A stretch of DNA of 64,000 bases from Sphingobacterium sp. ML3W (lineage in GTDB: Bacteria > Bacteroidota > Bacteroidia > Sphingobacteriales > Sphingobacteriaceae). The notes beneath the pieces were generated by a model, which was given only the letters and a program-made list of their open reading frames with translations, was not told the DNA's origin and ran no database searches. A program made the position numbers and the translations under genes. The stretch lies in assembly GCF_029542085.1 (NCBI RefSeq), contig NZ_CP107036.1, forward strand, positions 1,178,001-1,242,000. Reading direction: 5' to 3'. Below, piece after piece: positions 16,627-24,475 of the stretch. The first letter of the stretch is position 1. Each line of letters starts with the position of its first letter.

Positions 16627-18519
16627 TTAGATCATCTCAACACTTCTTTTTACAAAAGATGTTAGATCTGCACCGGATAACAGGCCTCTTGACAAGAGTG
16701 CTAGATCAAAGGCTTGTTTCGCCAATTTCGCACTTTCTTCGTCAGAAGAAGATAAAATTCTTTTGATCAACGGGTGATTGCCGTTAACCGTTACTTTGTA
16801 ATTATCCGGCAATGAACCATAAAAGTTCATACCACCACCGCCAGTTTTGGCCATATCTTTCATACGACGCATAAACTCATCTATAGTAACGGATACGGGT
16901 AAGTCGCCTTCACGAAGGGCATCTACCTCAACTTTCATATCCTGACGCGAAATCGCTTTTTCGAAAACTTCCAAAGCTTTTTTAGATTCCTCCTCAGATA
17001 ATGAGAGTTCGATCTTCTCATCTTTTTGAATAAGCTTGTCGATCACATCTGCGTCTACACGTTTAAGCTGTACCTTTTCGCCTCCTTTTTGTTCCAAATA
17101 GGAGGTGAAATGTGTGTCAAGTGGGCCATCAAGTACCAAAACATCGTAGCCTTTGTTTAACGCTGTTTGGATAAAACCATCTTGCTGAGCAGCATCATGT
17201 GTATATAGGTAAACAATATTACCATCTTTATCGACTTGAATATCTTTTACCTTTTCATAGTATTCTTTGATTGTAAAGCTCGCGTTGTTCGTGTTTTTTA
17301 CCAAGCAGAAATCACTCGCTTTTTCCGCGAACTTTTCATCGCTTAGCATGCCGTACTTGATAAACAAGCCAATATCTGTCCATTTTTCTTCAAAACCTTT
17401 ACGGTCAGTTTTGAATATTTCATTTAATTTATCCGCAACTTTTTTTGTAATATAGCTATTGATCTTCTTAACATTGCTATCTGCCTGTAAGAAAGAGCGT
17501 GAGACATTCAATGGAATATCTGGTGAATCAATTACCCCATGAAGTAACATTAGGAATTCCGGTACAATATCCTTTACTTCATCGGTAATAAATACCTGCC
17601 TAGAGTAAAGCTTGATTTTGTTGCGTTGGATTTCCAGCTCGTTTTTCACTTTAGGGAAGTAAAGAATACCGGTCAGGTTAAATGGATAATCTACGTTAAG
17701 GTGGATCCAAAACAATGGCTCATCCATCGAATAAGGATATAGTTCGCGATAGAAAGCTAAATAATCTTCGTCTTTTAACTCTGAAGGAGACTTTGTCCAG
17801 GCTGGATTTGTATTGTTGATGATATTGTCAACTTCTACAGATTTATATTTTGGTTTACCTTCCTCATCTTCTCCATCTGGCTCAGAGCTTGTCTTCGTGC
17901 CAAAACGAATTGGGATAGGAAGGAACTTTGCATATTTGTCCAAGATGTCCTGTAGACGAGCTTGACTCAAAAACTCTGTGGACTCGTCATTGATATGCAA
18001 AATGATGTCTGTACCACGTGTTGTTCTAGTCCCTGTTGAAATTTCGTAGGAAGTACTACCGTCACATGTCCAATGCGCTGGTTCGACCCCATCTTGGTAG
18101 GATAATGATTGAATTTCTACGGTGTCTGCCACCATAAATGCAGAATAGAATCCTAATCCAAAGCGACCAATAATCTCATTTGCATCGTTAGCTTCCTTGA
18201 ATTTCTCCATGAATTCCGTTGCTCCCGAAAACGCGATTTGATTAATATATTTTTTGATTTCTTCGGCAGTCATACCAATACCATTGTCTGAAATCGTAAT
18301 GGTTTTGGCCGCCTCATCAAACTTCACATCTACGATTAACTCACCTGTTTCGCCATTGTATTGCCCCAAAGATGCTAAACGTTTAATCTTTTGGGAAGCA
18401 TCAACTGCATTAGATACCAGCTCGCGCAAGAAAATTTCATTATCTGAGTATAAGAATTTTTTGATTACGGGAAATATGTTCTCCGTGTGGATTGAAATAC
18501 TACCTTTTTCTGGATTCAT
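16627..18519 (-). CDS. htpG: Hsp90-family chaperone HtpG
   Basis: 630 residues from MNPEKGSISIHTENIFPV; an upstream in-frame start at 18636 is rejected because the family begins at this point. The GHKL ATPase domain shows FLRELVSNAVDAS, ISDNGIGMT and FGLGFYSAFMVAD. The middle domain has LYFPKVKNELE and LYSRQVFI, followed by RGVIDSPDIPLNVSRS-like LLHGVIDSPDIPLNVSR. The cytosolic dimer folds client proteins in an ATP cycle and is usually heat-induced. It is a single-gene unit with its own terminator. Nothing unusual. Confidence 0.97.
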   Translation of the reverse strand: MNPEKGSISIHTENIFPVIKKFLYSDNEIFLRELVSNAVDASQKIKRLASLGQYNGETGELIVDVKFDEAAKTITISDNGIGMTAEEIKKYINQIAFSGATEFMEKFKEANDANEIIGRFGLGFYSAFMVADTVEIQSLSYQDGVEPAHWTCDGSTSYEISTGTRTTRGTDIILHINDESTEFLSQARLQDILDKYAKFLPIPIRFGTKTSSEPDGEDEEGKPKYKSVEVDNIINNTNPAWTKSPSELKDEDYLAFYRELYPYSMDEPLFWIHLNVDYPFNLTGILYFPKVKNELEIQRNKIKLYSRQVFITDEVKDIVPEFLMLLHGVIDSPDIPLNVSRSFLQADSNVKKINSYITKKVADKLNEIFKTDRKGFEEKWTDIGLFIKYGMLSDEKFAEKASDFCLVKNTNNASFTIKEYYEKVKDIQVDKDGNIVYLYTHDAAQQDGFIQTALNKGYDVLVLDGPLDTHFTSYLEQKGGEKVQLKRVDADVIDKLIQKDEKIELSLSEEESKKALEVFEKAISRQDMKVEVDALREGDLPVSVTIDEFMRRMKDMAKTGGGGMNFYGSLPDNYKVTVNGNHPLIKRILSSSDEESAKLAKQAFDLALLSRGLLSGADLTSFVKRSVEMI

Positions 18520-18771
18520 AATTTGTATGTTGCTATTTAATTTTATGATTTTGGTGATTAATGCACAATCTGTGTTCCAAATAGCGATTGTAGGACAGGA
18601 TGGCAGAAATTCATTCATTTTGTCATAATCGTTCAATGTACCCTAGTAATCGTATTTGAACCTATGTCAGGATAGTTTAGACAAAAAATATAGAGGCTCG
18701 GGATGGAAGCAAGCAAATGTTTGAATCGGTCGATCGATAATCCTGTAGAAGATTTAGATCTGCGAATAATA

Positions 18772-19335
18772 TTAATTTAATTCGGGGCTCTGTGGGAAGT
18801 TGGCGACATGCACATATTTTGGACCTAGTCCGATAATAGCATCCTTCCAAAGCAATTCACCATTACCCTCAAAAATAATCTGATGATGGTATTTATTTTG
18901 AACAGCCCAGCTGTTTTCGTTTATTTCCTTATCCAACTGTCCACTTGACCAACCTGAATAGCCGATGAAAAACTTAATTTCATCAGATTTAAGCTGATCC
19001 TGTTGAATCGCGTCAATAAGTTTCTCGTCGTCGCCGCCAAAATAGAGGTTTGGAGCAACCTCTTCACCACTTAATAGAAGATCAAACCGACTATGTACAA
19101 AAAATAGGCTCTCCTGTGCCACAGGTCCGCCTATATAGATCGGGAAATGACATTGCGCTATTGATTCCAATAATTGACCAATATGGACATTCGTTTTATT
19201 ATTCAATACAAAACCTAAGCTACCTTCTTGGTTATGATCACATAATAGGATAACAGACCTTAGGAATCGAGGGTCTAACATGAATGGCTCTGAAATCAGC
19301 AAGCTTCCTTTTTGTGGGTCTAATTCATTAAACAT
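18772..19335 (-). CDS. YqgE/AlgH family protein
   Basis: 187 residues. The start at 19335 (MFNELDPQKGSLLISEP) is preferred to one three codons upstream. Family hallmarks are GSLLISEPFMLDPRF near the N-terminus, VILLCDHNQEGSLGFVLN, the IGGPVAQESLFFVHS block, and FFIGYSGWSSGQLDKEI. The fold is conserved across bacteria, but the biochemical role is unknown; older links to alginate regulation do not apply here. It is divergent from pdxH, with an inverted repeat in the shared 154-base spacer. Confidence 0.92.
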   Translation of the reverse strand: MFNELDPQKGSLLISEPFMLDPRFLRSVILLCDHNQEGSLGFVLNNKTNVHIGQLLESIAQCHFPIYIGGPVAQESLFFVHSRFDLLLSGEEVAPNLYFGGDDEKLIDAIQQDQLKSDEIKFFIGYSGWSSGQLDKEINENSWAVQNKYHHQIIFEGNGELLWKDAIIGLGPKYVHVANFPQSPELN

Positions 19336-19397
19336 AGGACGCAAAATTAAGTATATGTCGAAATTAATCCTTTTTTGTTTAACTCATGCGAGATTTG

Positions 19398-19419
19398 TGC
19401 CAAAAAAACGTTTTTGGCA
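19398..19419. promoter_or_regulatory. Inverted repeat in the yqgE-pdxH spacer
   Basis: TGCCAAAAA (19398-19406) and TTTTTGGCA (19411-19419) are a perfect 9-base inverted repeat with a 4-base spacer. A -7-like TAAGTTTG for the rightward genes follows at 19459-19466. An operator is possible. Confidence 0.35.
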
Positions 19420-19489
19420 ATTTCTACTAAGTTTATAGAGAAAAAGCAATGATTTTAGTAAGTTTGTAGGAATATAAAAATAGGTTTCT

Positions 19490-20143
19490 ATGTCCATTCA
19501 ACATAAAGATATTGCAGCGATCAGACAAGATTACGTATTGGGTAACCTATCTGAATCGGATGTGGATCATGATCCCATCCATCAGTTTAAAAAGTGGTTT
19601 GATGAGGCTACTCATAGTGAGGTGATTGAGCCCAATGCGATGGTGTTGTCCACTGTCTCGTCACAGCATTTGCCTTCCTCAAGGATTGTTTTATTAAAAG
19701 ATATTTCAGAAGGAGGGTTGGTATTCTTTACAAATTATGAGAGCCGAAAAGGGGAAGACATGAAAGACAATCCGCATGCTGCGCTTTTATTTTTCTGGCC
19801 TGAGCTACAACGGCAAATCCGTATTGAGGGTATTATCGAGCTAGTTAATGAATCAGATTCGGATGAATATTTTCAATCGCGTCCTAAGGGTAGTCGCATA
19901 GGTGCCTTGGCATCACCCCAAAGCCGAGAGATTCCTAACCGAAATTTTTTGGAGAGTAGAGTAGAAGAGCTTCAGAAACAATATACGGGTGATGAGATCA
20001 TACCTCGTCCAGCGCATTGGGGTGGTTATATTCTAAAACCAATCTATTTTGAATTTTGGCAGGGACGTGCTAGCCGTCTTCATGATCGGATCGTCTATAA
20101 AAAGGTTTCGGATTCTTGGAAAATCACGCGTCTAGCTCCATAA
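19490..20143 (+). CDS. pdxH: Pyridoxamine 5'-phosphate oxidase
   Basis: 217 residues, the usual size. FMN-dependent oxidase that makes pyridoxal 5'-phosphate from pyridoxine or pyridoxamine phosphate. Motifs: PNAMVLSTVS followed by SSRIVLLKDI, FFTNYESRKGEDM, FFWPELQRQIRIEG, the SRPKGSRIGA loop, and a C-terminal FWQGRASRLHDRI with the substrate-binding Arg/His. One base separates its stop from nuoC, so the three genes pdxH-nuoC-nuoD form one transcript. That pairing of vitamin B6 and complex I genes is uncommon and has no obvious functional reason. Confidence 0.96.
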   Translation: MSIQHKDIAAIRQDYVLGNLSESDVDHDPIHQFKKWFDEATHSEVIEPNAMVLSTVSSQHLPSSRIVLLKDISEGGLVFFTNYESRKGEDMKDNPHAALLFFWPELQRQIRIEGIIELVNESDSDEYFQSRPKGSRIGALASPQSREIPNRNFLESRVEELQKQYTGDEIIPRPAHWGGYILKPIYFEFWQGRASRLHDRIVYKKVSDSWKITRLAP

Positions 20144-20144
20144 T

Positions 20145-20633
20145 ATGACATTTGACGAAATTAAATTAAAACTAGTTTCCACATTAGGAGATTCAGTAAT
20201 CCTGAAAGAGGAGGTGACTGGCTTACAAGCCGCTTTGTTTATCCATGTTGAAGATCTAGTTCCTGTTTGTTCTTTTCTTAGGGATACCGAGGGTCTATAT
20301 TTTGATTTTTTGAGCAATATAACTGCTGTAGATTACGAAGATCACTTTACGATCGTCTATCATCTGAGTTCATTGCCTTATCAACATACAGTCGTATTGA
20401 AAGTGGAACTGGAGGGCAATCGCTCGTTGGATGAGCTGCCAGAAATCCCGTCCGTTACTTCCATTTGGCGTACAGCAGATTGGCATGAAAGGGAGGCTTT
20501 TGATCTGATGGGAATTTATTTTTCAGGACATCCGGACCTAAGAAGAATACTCCTGCCGGATGATTGGGAGGGTTATCCGCTACGAAAGGATTATCAGGAG
20601 GCTGAAAAATATCATGGCATTAACATTAATTGA
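20145..20633 (+). CDS. nuoC: NADH-quinone oxidoreductase subunit C
   Basis: 162 residues. The 30-kDa subunit signature is [31 protein letters not shown] in shortened form: [12 protein letters not shown] with [13 protein letters not shown], then GYPLRKDY. NuoC is part of the peripheral arm of complex I, holding the Q-module together with NuoD. It is sandwiched between pdxH (1-base gap) and nuoD (5-base gap). No nuoA or nuoB precedes it, although these normally do in a full nuo operon. Confidence 0.95.
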   Translation: MTFDEIKLKLVSTLGDSVILKEEVTGLQAALFIHVEDLVPVCSFLRDTEGLYFDFLSNITAVDYEDHFTIVYHLSSLPYQHTVVLKVELEGNRSLDELPEIPSVTSIWRTADWHEREAFDLMGIYFSGHPDLRRILLPDDWEGYPLRKDYQEAEKYHGININ

Positions 20634-20638
20634 TCTGT

Positions 20639-21835
20639 ATGGCGAATCCAAAATATAAAGAAGCGTTAGATCGTTATGAAAGACATCTCACGGAAATTTC
20701 CACGCAAGAGATGGTCTTGAATATGGGGCCGCAGCACCCTTCAACACATGGTGTATTGCGTTTGCAATTGATTACGGATGGGGAAATTGTCAAGGAAGTC
20801 GTTCCGCATTTGGGGTACTTGCACCGATGTTTTGATAAACATGCGGAATCTTTAAACTATGGGAAGACAATTCCGTTTACCGATCGTCTAGATTACTTGG
20901 CATCCATGAATAATAGCCATGCATTTGTGATGGGGGTGGAACGTATGTTGGGGCTGGATAGTAAAATCCCCAAAAGAATAGAATATATTCGGGTATTGGT
21001 CTGCGAACTCAATCGAATTGCATCACATCTAATTGCTATTGGTACCTACGGCATCGATATTGGTGCTACAACTCCTTTTCTATGGTGTTTTAGAGATCGT
21101 GAACATATTATGAATATGTTGGAATGGGCATCCGGTTCGCGTATGTTATATAATTACATCTGGGTCGGTGGTCTTTTCTATGATTTGCCTGTTGGTTTTG
21201 AAGCGCGTTGCGCAGAATTCATCAACTACTTTAAACCCAAATTGATTGAATTGGATGAGATATTAACCCAGAATCAGATATTTATATCTAGGACAGCGAA
21301 TATAGGTGTCCTACCAGCGGATGTTGCAATCAATTATGGTGTTTCGGGTCCTATGTTGCGCGCATCTGGTATAAAATGGGATTTGAGGCGAATTGATGGA
21401 TACTCCGTCTATCCAGAAATAGATTTTGAGATTCCTGTAGGGAAGGGAACTATGGGGAGTATCGGAGATTGCTGGGATCGCTATAAAGTTAGGGTAGATG
21501 AGGTGCATGAATCTGTTCGTATCGTTGAGCAGTGCCTTGAGCGGCTTCAGAAAGATTTTAAGCGTACAGCTGATTTTGATCCACGTGCACTCGTGCCCAA
21601 AAAGGTGAATTTGAAAGCGCAAGATTACTATGTGCGGGCGGAAAATCCGAAAGGCGAGCTCGGTTTTTATTTTGTGACGAAAGAGAAATCCGATATTCCA
21701 TTGCGGGTAAAATCGAGGGGGCCAAGTTTCAATAATCTTTCTGTTATTTCCGAATTGGGAAAAGGGGTGTTGATTGCTGATCTCATTGCTATACTTGGGT
21801 CGATTGACATTGTTTTGGGGGAAGTAGATCGATAA
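20639..21835 (+). CDS. nuoD: NADH-quinone oxidoreductase subunit D
   Basis: 398 residues from the ATG at 20639; an in-frame TTG at 20630 is rejected. The 49-kDa subunit motifs are complete: [16 protein letters not shown] with the quinone-site His, [62 protein letters not shown] and a C-terminal [13 protein letters not shown]. It forms the quinone-reducing pocket of complex I. It is full length with no decay, yet no further nuo gene follows; 291 bases later comes a glycosyltransferase. NuoE-N must therefore be encoded elsewhere. Confidence 0.96.
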   Translation: MANPKYKEALDRYERHLTEISTQEMVLNMGPQHPSTHGVLRLQLITDGEIVKEVVPHLGYLHRCFDKHAESLNYGKTIPFTDRLDYLASMNNSHAFVMGVERMLGLDSKIPKRIEYIRVLVCELNRIASHLIAIGTYGIDIGATTPFLWCFRDREHIMNMLEWASGSRMLYNYIWVGGLFYDLPVGFEARCAEFINYFKPKLIELDEILTQNQIFISRTANIGVLPADVAINYGVSGPMLRASGIKWDLRRIDGYSVYPEIDFEIPVGKGTMGSIGDCWDRYKVRVDEVHESVRIVEQCLERLQKDFKRTADFDPRALVPKKVNLKAQDYYVRAENPKGELGFYFVTKEKSDIPLRVKSRGPSFNNLSVISELGKGVLIADLIAILGSIDIVLGEVDR

Positions 21836-21984
21836 ATTGCAGCATTCTGCACATTATGAAGATGTTTTGATAAAAAATAGGATATTGTATTGAAAATGTT
21901 GCATGAAAACGCATAAAAATTTGCATATGTAAGCAATATTCATCATATTTGCAGTCTCATAATTTAAGTTTATAATTGGTTAAT

Positions 21985-22025
21985 GAAAGCTCGTTACTCC
22001 CATAGTAGCGGGCTTTTCTTTTTTT
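21985..22025 (+). terminator. Terminator downstream of nuoD
   Basis: AAAGCTCGTTACT pairs with AGTAGCGGGCTTT (one G-T and one mismatch) around CCCAT and leads into a T-rich tract. It lies 150 bases after nuoD. Confidence 0.75.
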
Positions 22026-22126
22026 AGTTATTATACAAAATATTCCATTTGTGAAGATTTCATCGAAATTCCTAGTATAGAATTTGGCTTAAATTATTAC
22101 CTTTACGGGTCTTAAATAAAAGAAAA

Positions 22127-22864
22127 GTGGCGGAGAGTTTAGTAATTATTCCAACATATAATGAGAAGGAAAATATTGAAAAGATTATTCGTAAAGTTTT
22201 TTCCTTATCGCATGCATTTGATATCCTGATTGTGGATGACGGGTCGCCTGATGGCACAGCAGATATCGTAAAAAATTTACAATTGAACGAGTTTGCTGAC
22301 CGCTTATTTATAGAAGAACGGAAAGGGAAGCTGGGCTTGGGGACCGCTTATATTCATGGGTTTAAATGGGGGCTTGCCAGAGAACATTATCAATATATCT
22401 TTGAAATGGATGCTGATTTTAGTCATAATCCGGAGGATTTGGTCCGTCTGAGACAAGCCTGTGTGGATGGCGCTGATATGAGTATCGGTTCCCGGTATAT
22501 TAAAGGTGTAAATGTTGTCAACTGGCCTATGAGCCGGGTCTTGATGTCGTACTTTGCGTCTGTATATGTCCGTTTTATCACTGGAATTAGAATTCAGGAT
22601 GCTACGGCCGGTTTTGTCTGTTTTACACGGGAGGTGTTGAAGACTATTCCTTTGGACAAGATTAAATTTGTAGGATATGCTTTCCAAATTGAGATGAAAT
22701 TTACGGCCATACAATATGGTTTTAATGTTGTGGAGGTACCTATTATATTTACGGATAGAACCGAAGGCACATCTAAAATGAGTACGAGTATCTTTAAGGA
22801 GGCTTTTTTTGGTGTGATCCAGTTGAAACTGGGGAGTATCGGAAAAAGCTATAAGAGACATTAA
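22127..22864 (+). CDS. Polyprenol-phosphate mannosyltransferase-like glycosyltransferase (GT2)
   Basis: 245 residues from a GTG codon (MAESLVIIPTYNEKENI). GT-A fold motifs: VIIPTYNE, the nucleotide/metal site LIVDDGSPDGTADIV, and FEMDADFSHNPEDL. The later GSRYIKG and DATAGFVCF blocks match dolichyl/polyprenyl-phosphate mannose or glucose synthases. No C-terminal membrane helices are present, as in the soluble Dpm1 type. It charges a lipid carrier with a sugar from a nucleotide sugar for use outside the membrane. It ends 12 bases before ruvB, so the two may be co-transcribed. The sugar is not certain. Confidence 0.9.
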   Translation: MAESLVIIPTYNEKENIEKIIRKVFSLSHAFDILIVDDGSPDGTADIVKNLQLNEFADRLFIEERKGKLGLGTAYIHGFKWGLAREHYQYIFEMDADFSHNPEDLVRLRQACVDGADMSIGSRYIKGVNVVNWPMSRVLMSYFASVYVRFITGIRIQDATAGFVCFTREVLKTIPLDKIKFVGYAFQIEMKFTAIQYGFNVVEVPIIFTDRTEGTSKMSTSIFKEAFFGVIQLKLGSIGKSYKRH

Positions 22865-22876
22865 TAATCTTGGTCA

Positions 22877-23899
22877 ATGAACGAAAATTTAGATCCAAAT
22901 CCGGAACGTTTGAACAATACAGATCGTGACATCGAACGGGCGTTGCGACCTCAAGCATTTGAAGATTTTACTGGGCAGGCAAAAATATTGGAGAATCTAA
23001 ATATTTTTGTGAAAGCTGCACGATTGAGAGGAGAAGCTTTGGATCACGTCTTGTTACATGGCCCTCCGGGACTAGGCAAAACAACACTTTCGCATATTAT
23101 TGCGAATGAAATGGGGGTGGGTATTAAAATTACCTCAGGCCCAGTATTGGACAAACCAGGGGACCTTGCAGGCTTACTGACAAATCTGGAGGAGGGTGAT
23201 GTGTTGTTTATTGATGAAATCCATCGTTTAAGCCCTTTGGTGGAAGAGTATCTCTATTCAGCTATGGAGGATTTTAAGATCGATATCATGCTGGAAACAG
23301 GCCCTAACGCCCGTTCTGTGCAGATCTCATTGAATCCCTTTACACTAATTGGCGCGACGACGCGATCAGGATTGTTAACGGCTCCGCTGCGTGCACGTTT
23401 TGGGATCAATTCACGGCTTCAATATTATGATGCAAAACTATTGACAACAATCGTACTTCGTTCTGCACATATTCTGAATACACCTATTTCTGATGAGGGT
23501 GCCTACGAAATAGCACGTAGGAGTAGAGGGACCCCACGGATAGCAAATGCTTTATTGCGTCGTACGCGAGATTTTGCTCAGATAAAGGGAAATGGAAGTA
23601 TCGATCAAGAAATTGCAAAATATGCGCTGCAAGCGCTGAACGTGGATGAAAATGGCTTGGACGAGATGGATAACAAAATCTTGACTACAATTATTGACAA
23701 ATTCAAAGGCGGGCCAGTAGGACTTAAAACTGTTGCTACCGCTGTAGGGGAAGACGAGGGGACAATTGAAGAGGTGTATGAACCCTTTTTGATTCAGGAA
23801 GGTTATATTATGCGTACCTCGAGGGGGCGTGAATGTACTGAAGCTGCCTATAGACATCTTGGCCGGGCACATAATCCAAAAGGAAATACATTGTTTTGA
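22877..23899 (+). CDS. ruvB: Holliday junction branch-migration helicase RuvB
   Basis: 340 residues. Begins [12 protein letters not shown], with Walker [10 protein letters not shown] (62-70), Walker B FIDEIHRL (about 111-118), sensor 1 LIGATTRSG and the C-terminal winged helix with [10 protein letters not shown] and [17 protein letters not shown]. Forms hexameric rings that drive RuvA-bound Holliday junctions. Complete and typical; ruvA and ruvC are not in the window. Confidence 0.97.
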   Translation: MNENLDPNPERLNNTDRDIERALRPQAFEDFTGQAKILENLNIFVKAARLRGEALDHVLLHGPPGLGKTTLSHIIANEMGVGIKITSGPVLDKPGDLAGLLTNLEEGDVLFIDEIHRLSPLVEEYLYSAMEDFKIDIMLETGPNARSVQISLNPFTLIGATTRSGLLTAPLRARFGINSRLQYYDAKLLTTIVLRSAHILNTPISDEGAYEIARRSRGTPRIANALLRRTRDFAQIKGNGSIDQEIAKYALQALNVDENGLDEMDNKILTTIIDKFKGGPVGLKTVATAVGEDEGTIEEVYEPFLIQEGYIMRTSRGRECTEAAYRHLGRAHNPKGNTLF

Positions 23900-23927
23900 T
23901 TTCTAATGATTTAGGAGGGCGCTTTTT

Positions 23928-24467
23928 TTAATTGCGTCGGAGGATCCGCTTCGTTCGGCTCAATAATGCCGGACTAGGTTTCATTTTTTGAAAATGATCT
24001 ATCTGAGCAAAAAGCTCCTCTTTTATCCAAGTATGTTTCTTGCTCAGATTATTTAATATATCCAAACAATTGACCAAAACAGCTACAGGGCATTGTTGTT
24101 CAATCATCCATTGAAAAGCCTGTTCAATAAGTTCTTCTTCGGTCTTTTCATCAAGATCATAGCGTTTATTATTTTTTGAGGTCAAATACATCAAAATTTT
24201 GCTATAACTCCTAAGACAGCTCCAATTTTTTTGCTTTTTCAAATTATCAAAAAATTGTGGTAACAATCCTTGAAGTAAGGCCGTGTCCTTTAATACGATG
24301 GTTTCAAATACCCAGGCAGCCCGGAAAGAAACTGTTTTATCTTTCTCCAGCGAAATGTCAAGCAAGTCCCGAAGGCTAATATCGCCAAGCATATTCAAAG
24401 AAAAATCCGTTACCTCAAACGATCTTAAGGTAACGGATAAAAACTTTATTTTTTCGATGTAGGTCAT
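23928..24467 (-). CDS. HEAT-like helical protein of unknown function
   Basis: 179 residues of amphipathic helices: SLRDLLDISLEKDKTVSFRA, WVFETIVLKD, SYSKILMYLTSK, CPVAVLVNCLDILNNLS. The spacing and the VSFRAAWVFE segment suggest short HEAT/ARM-type repeats, a scaffold for protein contacts. I know no defined family. It follows the DPP IV-like gene by 8 bases on the same strand, so they are likely one transcript. It ends 28 bases from the convergent ruvB stop. No signal peptide, hence cytoplasmic, unlike its exported partner. Confidence 0.65.
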   Translation of the reverse strand: MTYIEKIKFLSVTLRSFEVTDFSLNMLGDISLRDLLDISLEKDKTVSFRAAWVFETIVLKDTALLQGLLPQFFDNLKKQKNWSCLRSYSKILMYLTSKNNKRYDLDEKTEEELIEQAFQWMIEQQCPVAVLVNCLDILNNLSKKHTWIKEELFAQIDHFQKMKPSPALLSRTKRILRRN

Positions 24468-24475
24468 AAAACCTA

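Noticed and set aside
18583..18605. Heat-shock operator upstream of htpG
   Set aside because: A CTGCCATCCTGTCC piece looks repeat-like on the minus strand, but I cannot match it with confidence to any known operator.
16627..18636. Longer N-terminus of HtpG starting at 18636
   Set aside because: The 39 extra residues lack resemblance to Hsp90 and the family begins exactly at the later ATG (18519).
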